A stretch of DNA of 64,000 nucleotides, taken from positions 1,178,001-1,242,000 of the forward strand of contig WION01000003.1 in the NCBI GenBank assembly GCA_015039365.1, read 5' to 3'. Each line of letters begins with the position of its first letter. The stretch's first letter is position 1. Below, piece by piece: positions 19,570 to 30,129 of the stretch. Below the pieces are notes generated by a model, which saw only the letters and a list, made by a program, of their open reading frames with translations, was not told where the DNA came from and did not search any database. The translations under genes and the position numbers were made by a program. This stretch comes from Amanita rubescens (taxonomy: Eukaryota > Basidiomycota > Agaricomycetes > Agaricales > Amanitaceae).

Positions 19570-22500
19570 ATGCCCACCGCGACGCCCACGTTCACCCAGC
19601 TCTCCTCACTCTTTCCTCTCACTCACCCAATCCCAAATCCGAAAACACATCCAGAACTTATTACCTCCAGCGACTTACACAGAGAGGAGGATCTTTTGCG
19701 CAACCCAAATTCATTTCGCGCTTGGTGGTCCGCTATTAATAATGTCAAGGAGTCCTATTCGGCCCTTCAGAAGAAAGAGAAACCATCAGACCTGCCAGCC
19801 GATGTCGCGCCTCTCCTAGGGCCACTAGCATCTCCTCTCGCACGTATCTACTTACAGCGTCTTACCTACCTCTACGAAGTCGCTCTCCAACAGTTTGCGG
19901 GCTCCTTCAAACTATGGAAAGCCTATCTTAACATGCGCTTGTCCTTTGTATGTGGAAAGCCCATCATTAGAAAACGGGCAGGAGGCAAAAAAAAGTTTCC
20001 CTGAGATGAAGGAAGCATTAGAGGAAGAAACGGAGGACCTTGAAGAATGGGAGAACGGCTTGGACGGTATCCTTGGCTGGGAAGAATGGAAAGCTCTCGT
20101 TGCAACGTTTGAACGTGCCCTCATGTGGTTGCCCAAAGTACGTCCGGTTGTCTGAATGGTTCATAGAGTCTTATATCCCCCAGATGCCTCGACTATGGCT
20201 AATGTACTTTTCCATATTCTTCCATGAAAAATGTCCGGCCCTACTTTTGCATACCCATGCACGACGCACGTTCGACCGCGCCCTACGCACCCTACCACCA
20301 TCTCTTCATTCGCGCATATGGGTAAGATATTTGCTTTGGGCAGAGCGCCAAGGTGGGGAGGCCATGTCCGCCATATACAGGCGATATTTAGCAACCGATC
20401 TCAGCATAACCGAACGCTATGCAAACCTTCTTCTCAACCCCCTCAGAGGAGAGCATCGACCCCTAGAAGCAGCCAAGCTTCTGCTCGCTCTGGCCAGGAA
20501 AGCACAACGCGGGGAGTACGTTAGTCCAGAAGGGAAAAGTCCTTACCAGCTTCTCGAAGACTTCATTGGTGTTGTCGAAAATCACTCCGAAGAGGTTGGC
20601 ATGGATATTGAAGACACGGACGATTCAAACGCGGCTGTCGCAGAGGCTAATGCAGCGGCAGCCAAGGCCGCAGGAAACGAGGAGAAGGCTGATCCCGTCT
20701 CTGTTGATGGGAAGCTCATCAGATTAGCTGGCCCTGCTATCCCAGTCGATACTGAGGGAAAACCAACGCAGACATACGACGAGGACGAGGACCCTCTAAG
20801 TTCCCGCAAACTCAACATCGAACAGATCATCCCCAAAGATGGCCTTGCCGTTTACAAAGATCAGGCGGGCAGGCTATGGGCAGGGTTGGCAACATACTGG
20901 ATCAAACGTGCCGAATTTGATCGCGCCGTGCAGACGTTCGAACAGGGGATGAAGAATGTCTTTACCATTCGCGACTTTAACCAGATCTTTGAGGCATATA
21001 CAGAATTTGGTGAGGGTTTGATGTCGGCGCTCATGCAACGATTAGAAGAAGACGAGGAGATGGCTGAAGAGGAAGTTGTCGAGACGCAAGAAGAATTGGA
21101 CCAGCGGATGAAAGACTTTGAAGACCTGGCTGACAGAAGGCCTTTCCTCGTCAATGATGTTCTTATACGCCGGAATCCCAACGACGTGCAAGAATGGGTA
21201 AAGAGAGTTGCTCTTTGGGGTGAAGATGATGAAAAGGTTGTTTTTATTTTATTTTCGTCTTGATTCGGATACTCACTCGCCAGACAGATAGCGCAAACGT
21301 ACACCCAAGCGCTAGAAACCATCAACCCTCGCAAGGCGACACCTAACCTGCATCGACTCTACATCAATTTTGCTCGCTTCTACGAAGAAGGGGGTGCGTC
21401 TGGCAAGGCTGAATCGGATCTCGACAGTGCGAGGAAAATCTTGGAAAAGGCGACCAAGGTCAACTTCAAAGCCGTGGAGGACTTGGCCGAAATCTGGTGT
21501 GAGTGGGCAGAACTAGAACTACGGCAAGAGTACGTAAGGATTATTTTGACCATAAGAACTAGTTCATTTCGTTCCTTAGAAACTATGACGAAGCTATCCG
21601 AGTCATGCAGCGTGCTGCTGCCATTCCACGGAACACCAAGGTCAATTACCATGATCATGTAGGTGCTGGCCGACAAGCAAATGCTCGATACCTGATGATA
21701 TTTTCAGACTCTATCAGCACAGACCCGCTTGTTCAAATCCCTCAAACTATGGTCGTTCTACGTGGACCTGGAAGAGTCTATTGGTACCGTTGAAACCACG
21801 AAAGCTGTGTACGATAAAATCTTGGAGTTGCGTATAGCCAATGCGCAGATCATTGTCAACTATGCCCAGTTCTTGGAAGCAAACATGTATTTCGAAGAAA
21901 GTTTCAAGGTAGGAGTTACAACCCGGAGAAGAGAGAATTACGAAACATTTGTCAATAGGTGTATGAACGTGGCGTGGAACTCTTCACATTCCCCGTATCG
22001 TTTGAGGTGTGGAATATTTACCTATCCAAGTTTGTGAAGCGATACGTGAGTATGCGATGCCTATGTTTTTCCGCCACTAAAGCTTTCTGCCATCAGGGTG
22101 GCACCAAACTCGAACGAGCTCGTGATCTCTTTGAGCAGGCATTGGAAAAATGTCCACCAAAGTCATGTAAACCTATCTTCCTCATGTATGCCAAGCTAGA
22201 GGAAGATTATGGGTTAGCGAAGAGAGCAATGAGCATCTATGAGCGCGCGACCCAGGTCGTGTCGGACGACGACAAATCCGAGGTTGGTCTTCCACACTAG
22301 AGTTTCCTACAGGAATCTGACCCATCGTTGAAGATGTTCACCATCTACATCGCGAAAGCGACAGAGAACTATGGTCTACCTGCTACTCGGCCAATCTACG
22401 AACGAGCTTTGGAAGGTTCGTACAGTCCTATCTTATCCTCGTGCTTGGTTTACACATCACCCTCTTAGTCCTCCCTGATCGGCAAACGGCAGAAATGTGT

Positions 22501-22941
22501 CTCCGCTTTGCTGCATTGGAGCGCAAACTCGGAGAAATTGACCGCGCCCGTGTCATTTACGCCCACGCTTCCCAATTCTGCGATCCTCGCGTCAACCCCA
22601 AATTCTGGGCGGAATGGAACACATTCGAAATCGAGACAGGGTCAGAAGACACGTTCCGGGAGATGCTACGCATTAAGCGTAGTGTGCAAGCACAGTTTAA
22701 CACCGAAGCCAGTTATTTGGCTGCACAAACGATGGCTGCAAGGCAGGGGGAGAGTGAGCCCGAGGAGTCAGTACCACAGGATGCCATGGCTGCAGCTGAA
22801 AAGCAGGCCAATGGCGGCGTAAAAGGCCCAGCCTTTGTGTCTGCTACGAAAACGGCATTGCCAAAAGCGACGAGCGAGTCGAAGGAGGAATCGCAGCCGG
22901 CTAATGCGGAAGAGATACACATAGACGAGGATGACATGTAG
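19570..22941 (+). CDS. SYF1: pre-mRNA splicing factor SYF1 (XAB2), with apparent frameshift
   Basis: HAT/TPR-repeat scaffold of the Prp19-associated (NTC) complex in the active spliceosome. The exons give consecutive HAT repeats, for example PNSFRAWWSAINNVKES, FKLWKAYLNMRLSFV, FERALMWLPKMPRLWLMYF, ARRTFDRALRTLPPS, RIWVRYLLWAERQGG and VALWGEDDEK. An acidic insert (EDTDDSNAAVAEAN) sits in the middle, and the C-terminus is Glu-rich, ending EEIHIDEDDM at 22941. About nine exons. In exon 1 the frame is broken at an A8 run (19987-19994): upstream reads RAGGKKKFP then stop, while the expected continuation PEMKEALEEETEDLEEWENG is one frame off. Since the gene is essential in yeasts, an uncorrected indel is the simplest explanation. 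Confidence 0.9.
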
Positions 22942-22989
22942 CATATCCTATAATTTCTTCCTGGTATGTATGTTGTGTTGCATTGTACT

Positions 22990-23839
22990 TCAGTGTGAAC
23001 TCTCCCATCGGTCGACTTCAACGGCACAGATGTCTTCCCACTTGGCATTCCAACCCAAGTCCTCAAGCCATGGCTGTTCGACCCACTTTGTTACGGCATC
23101 CCGGGACTCCTCGAATGAAACTGAATTGCTTCGTAGTTTGTCCACCAGTTGGGTGTGCAGTGCCAGCGAACGATGGTAGGGCGGTAAGATACTGGCAAGC
23201 TCGGTAACTGATGTGGCGTCAACAGTTGGAGGGATGATAAGATATTTTCCTTACCGAATTTTTCTAGAGACCAGGTCAACCACATAGGCTCCTCGTCCAC
23301 CCATTTCCAGCCTTTTGTCTTTTGTGCCTCTATCAAGAGTGCTTCCATATTATCTATGACAGTGTTCATGCGACGGAACATCTTTTGCTGGGCCCAAATC
23401 AGCTTGAGCTGTTTTCAATAATCTAAGACAATGTATCTCACCTAGTCTTTTTAGGACAGCATCGAGCTCTGATAAGTGCTTTTCGATTAGTGCTAACTTG
23501 GGGCCAACAATGTGTGTGCGGGGCAGTCTATTAGGTGTAAAGGGCTAGTGCATTCCTAGGCGGAGATGAGTTTACATGAAGCTCTCCCCCCTGTACTGCA
23601 ACGTACTCTAGATCTGTCCGAGTATCGACAAGACTTTTGATCGCTTTGAGCCCATCTAAAAGTATAAGGTCGTCCCATGCTTCTGCAATAGTGCGAAGCT
23701 CTAGCAGATAAGCCTTTGTCTTGCGATGATATGTAGATTCTGTGGCCTTCGATTGCGACGCAGGCGAGTCAGGCTGCCTGTGTCGAACCGGAGAAGTCGA
23801 AGGGGTCGACGGTCCGCGAAACGAAGCGAGGCGGCTCAT
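22990..23839 (-). CDS. unknown helical protein, weakly CINP-like
   Basis: Read from ATG 23839: MSRLASFRGPSTPSTSPVRH, a Ser/Pro-rich leader, then helical segments RKTKAYLLELRTIAEAWDDL, GLKAIKSLVDTRTDLE, GPKLALIEKHLSELDAVLKR, FRRMNTVIDNMEALLIEAQ and PMWLTWSLEKF, with a final part ASILPPYHRSLALHTQLV and TKWVEQPWLEDLGWN, ending VDRWESSH at 22990. Four or five exons. I do not recognise the family with certainty. The order (Trp-containing helix, W/T-W segment before a long helix, then a W-x-QP-(W/Y)-(L/V) motif near the end) recalls the CDK2-interacting protein CINP, but this is a by-eye likeness. The gene converges on SYF1 with 48 bp between the stop codons. Confidence 0.6.
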
Positions 23840-24011
23840 GTGCTGAGATTATTATTATGGACTTGCGTCTCTCGTTTATACTGAATAGTTGAAGTTCGCC
23901 ATTGTAATACAGTTAATAATAACTAGACCACTCGAAGCTTTATCTGTTTATTCTGCGTAGGTGGTCTAACAAATGTACAACCTCGAAAAATATCGGTATG
24001 GAATCAAAAAA

Positions 24012-24924
24012 CTAGAAGACAGGTTCTTCAGCATAACCTTCCGGCTGCTGAGCAAAGTGTTCTTCAACGGCCGGGACGACAGGCTCTCTTGGCTCGGAGA
24101 TAGGCTCCGATATAATCTTCTCTGGAGGAGGTTCTTGAATCTCCACGGAGTCGGGCAATCTCTTGCGAGGTCCGGTTTGACCGTTAGGATCATGTCCTTT
24201 CATGCTGTTCAACATGTAAGTGTGATCTCAACGCAGCCATAGTTGTAAAACACATACATCTTGACTTTAATACCCAGGACACCTTGTCTAAGCAGGACGT
24301 GTCGAACAGCATAGTCGACAAAGTCCCTGGCTGGCTGACCGGAGTGGATCATGAAGCCGTCGGTAAACTTCATGGATTTGGCACGGGCTGCGCGGAGCTT
24401 GCCAGACACAACTACTTCACAACCTTTTGCACCAGATTCCATGACGAAACGAAGAACACCATAGCAAGCACTTGAATCATGATCGGATTAGTGAAAATAC
24501 ATAATCATTTGACAGACACTCACCGGCGGACAGCGAGACCACCGAGCAGTTTATATCTCAAGCTCTCACACTGAGCGATAGCAGACAGACCACGGTACTG
24601 GACCTTCTCTGCGTACAGTTCGAGTGAATTTTCGGGGAATTTGAAACGCTTTTGTACAAGAGATGTTAATTCACGAATGCGACGACCCTTCTCTCCCAGG
24701 ACCTCTTGTGTGTGGGTGGCACGAATAATGATCTGGGTAATCCAAGTTAGCGGTGCATTTTGAAAAAAAGATAACAAGCAGACCTCAGTCCGCGCATGTG
24801 TAACTCTGACATCACAGCCAGAGTAGCCCTCCTCTGCAAGCTCTCGAGTGAAGAACTCGTTCAATTCGGCGCGGAACACGCCATCTGCGACAAACTTTCG
24901 CTTTTTGCTGATTTGGGAGGTCAT
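24012..24924 (-). CDS. RPS3: 40S ribosomal protein S3 (uS3)
   Basis: Small-subunit ribosomal protein at the mRNA entry channel, also implicated in ribosome quality control. From ATG 24924 the protein starts [20 protein letters not shown], then [20 protein letters not shown], the KH domain with [60 protein letters not shown], and the C-terminal domain with [40 protein letters not shown] and [13 protein letters not shown]. The tail is Pro/Glu-rich, ending [12 protein letters not shown]. Four exons with introns of about 50-60 nt. The frame opens further upstream only with a TTG, so ATG 24924 is the start. It shares a 280-bp divergent promoter with the ribosome biogenesis gene SSF1. Confidence 0.97.
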
Positions 24925-25204
24925 TTTCAAGGCGGGAGGATTTTTTTCTGAGACGATAAGCTATTTTAGAGGGGCCCTCAAGAATGCAATCCACCTTTGC
25001 TTACCTTGAAGAGCCGCAGGAGTATGACGACAACGATCTGGACGTCTAGTGATAATGATTCCGGTGGCTTGGGAATTGGATAGTACCACCGGTGAATGCC
25101 GAGGCACGTGATTTTCAGTCTCGGCATTGCGCCGGCCGCCTTTGTTTGGCACTTGCTTTAGATCGTAACGCACTTCAAGCCATCAGCCAAATTGAAAGTC
25201 CTTA

Positions 25205-26645
25205 ATGGCAAAGAAGCGGAAAAACAGGACACACCTCAAAGGTGCCGCTACCGACACGACAAGCAAGGAAGGTATACCCAAGTCATTCATTATAAAACAT
25301 GGCCATGTCGGGTCGTCTATTACCCAGCTCGTGCGCGACCTTAGAAAAGTCATGGAACCGAACACAGCTAGCCGTCTAAGAGTAAGTAAGTGTTACACTT
25401 GACTAGGATGCGCGTTAACAACACCTTCCAGGAGCGACAAAAAAATAAACTGAAAGACTATTTATCCATGGCACCTGCGTTGCAGGTTACACACATTTTG
25501 GCGTTCACGTTAACCGATGTTGCACCATCAATGAGATTGGTCCGTTTGTCCAATGGGCCTACGTTGAGCTTCCGGGTTGAAAGGTATAGCCTTATGAAGG
25601 ATGTTTTAAATACGTCCAAAAGGACGCGAAGTATGGGCATGGAATATCTGAGTTCGCCACTGGTACGTATTAAACTTGAAAAATATTGACGCAGTTAACT
25701 CTCTGATACAGCTGGTCCTGGCATCGTTCCCACCACCGTCCTCAACGACGCCCCCCCACCTGAACCTCCTTGTCAAGTCATTCCAATCACTATTTCCACC
25801 GCTATCTCCTCATGTCCTGAAGCTGTCAAGTGCCAGACGGGTCGTTCTTGTGTCATATAATGCTGACCGGGGAACGGTCGATCTCAGGCATTATATCATT
25901 ACGGTCAAACCGTATGGTGTTTCCAAACGCATCCGGCGTGTCCTGGATGGTGCATCTTCCAAACGCACAACTTCAGTATCCGGCGTGCTCGATCTAGGTA
26001 ATGAAAAGGATGTAGCGGATTTCCTGCTAAGGAAGCGTGGAGAACCAGGACCAGATGGTTATGAGAGTGCCACGTCTTCTGCGGGAAGTGTGGCTGGGGA
26101 TGAAGAGAATGCAGTGAGTCTTCCTGATGACTACGTAGGAAGGAACAACCAGAAGGGTCAAAGAAGAGCGGTGCGACTTGACGAAGTTGGTCCAAGAATG
26201 GAATTACGGCTGATCAAGATCGTTGAGGGTGTTCCGGGGAAAGAAGGTGCCGTCATGTACCATGAATTCGGTTGGTGTCCGGTGACAAGTTGATTTACGT
26301 TGAGCTGACAATTCCTCAGTAAAAAAATCTAAAAAGGAGGTTGCGACTCAGAAAGTTGAGCACGCCGCAAAAGAGAAACTTCGACAGGAGAGACGAGAAG
26401 AGCAAGAAAGGAATGTAGCACGTAAAAAGTCAATGACCGGTGCCGCCCGTGTAGATGACATGGACGTGGACGAAGAGGAAGAGGGCGAAAGAGAAGACGA
26501 TGGAGATTGGGATGAAAATGAAGAGATCTCCGACGGTGATGAGAGTGACCTAGAGCAAAGTGAAGGTGAAGTGAGTAGCAGTGACGAAGAGGAGCAAGAC
26601 TCGTCCAATCAAAAAGGCTCGACTAAAGGGAAAGAGGTAGATTAA
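25205..26645 (+). CDS. SSF1: ribosome biogenesis protein SSF1/Peter Pan (Brix domain)
   Basis: Nucleolar Brix-domain protein required for 60S subunit assembly, acting with Rrp14/Rrp15 at ITS2-proximal pre-rRNA. The start MAKKRKNRTHLKG is followed by IPKSFIIKHGHVGSSITQLV, the typical opening of the Ssf1/PPAN Brix domain. Further segments are APALQVTHILAFTLTDVAPS, MRLVRLSNGPTLSFRVERYS, SARRVVLVSYNADRGTVDLR, HYIITVKPYGVSKRIRRVLD and GPRMELRLIKIVEGV. The tail is first basic (KKSKKEVATQKVEH...) and then strongly acidic (EEEEGEREDDGDWDENEEIS), as in other Ssf1 proteins. Five exons. Divergent from RPS3, so ribosomal protein and assembly factor may be co-regulated from one promoter region. Confidence 0.93.
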
Positions 26646-26669
26646 GTGCGCGTTTCGCTCAGTTGTAGA

Positions 26670-27391
26670 TCATTTTTTGGAACTGGAACTGGATGAAGAA
26701 GTAGTAAAAACACTACCTAACGACCTCTGCCAGAAATGCTGTACCCTCATTTTAACGCCTTCCCAGTTGTCCAATGCTGGGCGAACATCGAGGTAGAAAG
26801 AGGGACCAGAGTTTGAATTCCGTCCTGTATAGAAATCAATGACATAGCGCACACGCGTTCCGCAGCGATCTACAATCCAGTCGTGGCGGTCGAACGGGGC
26901 CGAATAGCTACAATCATCTATATCAGAAAACAAAGCAGTTATGGGTGACGATGGACAAACCCCAGCAACATCTTCCACCTTGCCTTGGGACTGGTTTCGT
27001 TCGCCTTGCCCTTGAAGGTGACCAATTTGACACCCCCACATGTCTCGCCTCCCTTACCAGCTTCCCATTTGAGCACCTCTGCCCATGCTCGTTCGTTGAC
27101 AGCATTATGAATTGGGACAATTGTTTTCATATCAGATGCCTCAGGATTGTGGTTTTTGCGTGCCATGGCAGTGAAAAACTGAGTCTCGGAGGGGTAAACC
27201 CAATTGCCTTCTGACAGCATCGGGATAGAGGACACCTGGCGCTCTCCGGAAAGCTGGCTGGGTTTAGACGACGGGGCGCCGGATGGCGACGTGAATAGCG
27301 ACCATGTTGAGCTAGACTTATGGTCCACTGGGCAAGACTGCGGGGAGCCGTGATCAACTGGACATCTGGACGGGCCGCCAGCGTCGGCCAT
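26670..27391 (-). CDS. CYC3: cytochrome c heme lyase (holocytochrome c synthase)
   Basis: Inner-membrane/intermembrane-space enzyme that attaches heme to apocytochrome c. Two exons, 26961-27391 and 26670-26907, give 222 residues. The N-terminus carries two CPVDH motifs ([19 protein letters not shown]), the heme-regulatory/heme-binding motifs of the family. The catalytic part follows: [60 protein letters not shown], and after the intron [20 protein letters not shown] and YVIDFYTG. The His and Trp residues that hold heme in other members are present (NERAW, FDRHDW). It ends in a poly-Ser tail ([11 protein letters not shown]). Divergent from the nitronate monooxygenase gene, 172 bp between starts. 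Cyc3 versus the cytochrome c1 lyase Cyt2 cannot be fully separated by eye. Confidence 0.92.
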
Positions 27392-27563
27392 TCTGTTGGT
27401 AGTTGAAATTTGAAACAGCCGCGAATACTAATAATATCAATCGGCTATTGGAGATCGCCGGTACCCGGCGCCGTTCCTTCAGGTTCCTTCATACATGGCG
27501 CAGAATTAGCATTCACATTCAATATTCCCATCTTGTTCTCACACCAGACTACCACATTCCACT

Positions 27564-29178
27564 ATGCCTGCTTCGCAGCCTGTCTTTTCTACGCCGCTCA
27601 CCAGGCTATTCAAAATAAACCATCCAGTCATGTTGGCCGGGTATGCACCAGAGAACCACGACTCCAACACCAATTAACCTTTTGACAGAATGAACGTAGC
27701 CGCTGGTCCCAAACTAGCTGCTGCCGTCACTAATTCCGGTATCTTCGTCTTCTAGAATCCCAATTCTCCATCTTATCCGGATTCACAGGCGGTATTGGTG
27801 TCATCGGCGGCGTTCGCCAAAGTCCCAAGTTCCTGCAAGGGACTATCGACGAATTGAAGAGCCATTTGGAGGACAAGAATGCCCCTTTTGGTGTGGATCT
27901 ATTAATTCCACAAGTTGGCGGGAGTGCCAGGAAGACAAATGTGTGCTTTTACTCATTCGCCGGAACCAGAACCAATACCACTTTCTAGAAAGATTACACA
28001 GATGGTCAACTCCCCGAGCTTATTGATATCATAATTAAGAGTAAGGCCGCCTTGTTTGTCTGTGCCATCGGCGTCCCGCCAAAATGGGTGGTTGATAAAC
28101 TACACGATGCTGGAATTTTGGTGATGAAGTAAGTTGCGACCCGATCAGAAGCGACAGATATTGACAAATAATAGCATGATCGGTCATCCCAAAGTGAAGG
28201 ACTTTCTCTACCACTGAACATAATATATTGACGTTTCTATCTGTAGCACGTCGCGAAGGCACTTGCACAAGGCATGTTGGGTTATACATCATCTGGCATA
28301 ATTTAAGTTAATGCTTGGTAAAGGCGTCGACATTATCGGTGCTCAAGGAGGCGAAGGAGGCGGACACACTGGGGATACCCCTTTCTCAATCCTCATCCCC
28401 GCTGTTGTCGATCTTTGTAAGGGCAAGAAGAGCCCCCTGACGGGAGAAGATGTCATCGTTGTCGCGGCAGGCGGTATCGGAGATGGCCGTGGACTGGCAG
28501 CTTCGCTAGCGTAGGATCTTCCCTGCTGCCAGATAATTGATGCTTACGTTTTGTCAGCTACGGGGCGACTGGAGTATGGGTCGGGACCAGATTTGTTGCC
28601 AGTGTGGAAGCTGGAGCTCCTCCAAAGCATAAGGAGATGGTTGTCAAGGCAAGCCATGATGATGTCATTCGTACGACTATCTATACTGGTCGTCCGATGA
28701 GTGTTTACAAATCCGCCTACATTGCCGACTGGTATGTGCATATGTGTGCCCCGGTTAATAGCAACTGCTCAACAGGAGACAGGGAAACGAAGCGACGTGA
28801 AGAATTAGAACAGCTGACTTCTCGAGGAGAACTCCCTCATGAGGTTGAATTAAAGAATCACCCCGAGAAGAGCATCATCGGTATCCCTTGTGAGTCTCTT
28901 TTTCTCGTTGCCTAGGTAGATCATCCTAAAAACACTTGATAGGGTTAATGGGACGTGTTGCCGGATCTATTCATGTACGCCTGCTTAGCGACTCCCCTAC
29001 CCTCTCTACTTATGGTTGATTATAGGATATAAAGCCTGCTAAAGATATGTAAGTTTCCCCATTGCACTCGTCGCCGTCTGGGTTTAATACCCATTCCAGC
29101 GTCGATGAACTTGTCAACACTGCTGCCCAGAGTTTGTCAGTTGCGAGTGGGTACAAAGCTGCAACAGCGAAATTATGA
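27564..29178 (+). CDS. nitronate monooxygenase (2-nitropropane dioxygenase)
   Basis: FMN-dependent TIM-barrel enzyme that oxidises alkyl nitronates such as propionate 3-nitronate. The start MPASQPVFSTPLTRLFKI leads to NHPVMLAGMNVAAGPKLAAA, then GGIGVIGGVRQSP, FGVDLLIPQVGGSARKTN, AALFVCAIGVPPKWVVDKLH, the flavin and active-site segment GAQGGEGGGHTGDTPFSILI (His in GGHTG), VIVVAAGGIGDGRGLAASLA and YGATGVWVGTRFVASVEAGA (phosphate binding). The C-terminus ends ASGYKAATAKL. About ten exons with very short introns. The length of about 380 residues and the GGHTG motif match the fungal NMO group. The biological substrate is not predictable; defence against plant nitro-toxins is one known role. Confidence 0.92.
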
Positions 29179-29390
29179 TCGTAAGGATTCCTCACCGACC
29201 AATTGTGAATACATTTCTCATGGAAATGCTGATGCACGTTTGTCGTAATCATGTATCGTGTATCAGTGCTGTTCTGTGTCAGCCCTAGTCTTGTATATAC
29301 ATACGAATATTAAGCTCAGCATAGCAGCCGCTTGTTGACTTGGTCGGACCCGGAAAACATCACGTTGATGCATTTAATATCCTCGCTCTA

Positions 29391-29700
29391 ATGTCCGCAC
29401 AATTTGGTCAAAACCTTCTTCGTCAAATAAAGAGCCCGAGTACGAGGGAAAGATAAAGACGATTGGCCAGATTGTACCTAGCTCACAGGGTACCTTAGTC
29501 GAAGTCATTGATTACCTTCCACCAGTTCTATCGAATATCGTCAGAACATGTTGAAGTCGCTGCCAAGATGTTCGTCATTGCGCCGATGGTAATTTGACCG
29601 GTCAAGCATTGAAAAGACGGAGTCCGGTTGAACTATCATCAGCGTATCGCGAGCTGTTATTCCTACGCCGCAAACTGTGTGAGAACCATGGCAAGGTAAT
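29391..29700 (+). pseudogene. possible decayed or unrecognised short gene
   Basis: Codon-like sequence appears in pieces of three different frames with no complete joining I can defend. From ATG 29391 one frame reads MSAQFGQNLLRQIKSPS, then a possible donor and acceptor (gtacga...cacag). A second frame carries YRISSEHVEVAAKMFVIAP, and a third ALKRRSPVELSSAYRELLFL followed by RRKLCENHGK. The last piece has an LYR-like helix (AYRELLFLRRKL). No splice scheme joined all three without a stop, so this is either a decayed gene, a gene with indels in the assembly, or chance. It lies in the 950-bp space between the nitronate monooxygenase and the WD40 gene. Confidence 0.25.
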
Positions 29701-30129
29701 TTCGATTCACTCTTATAAGTGACGAGCGCACGGCGGGATCGTGCTTAGCAATGGGATGACTATCACAAGAGATGACGAAGATCCCCAACGAATCGGTAAG
29801 GTAAAGGATGAATCCTCCCCTCGCTAGCACTTTGATCAACCCTATGAGGAGGAACACGACGATTGCCATTGCACGAGATCCAGTCGTCTAGTCTCAAGAT
29901 CGAAAAGAACCGCCTAGACGAGTCTCAGTCTTGTACGATCGCCTGCCTTCAATTTTGAGCCGCTATTCATGCCTGTAAATATACTGAAGACCGGGCCTCA
30001 CATACCTCTTTTTTAAAGCCACAAAGCACGCAGAACTTACAGGGTTAGAAATGTCGACATCCTTCAATCAACGCTTCCGTGAGTCACTTCATAACTGTTA
30101 GTTTTGAGTAATTAACGTGGTCAAAAACA

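Noticed and set aside
20861..21334. Minus-strand ORF of 157 codons
   Set aside because: It lies antisense to SYF1 HAT-repeat exons that are clearly conserved; no own features.
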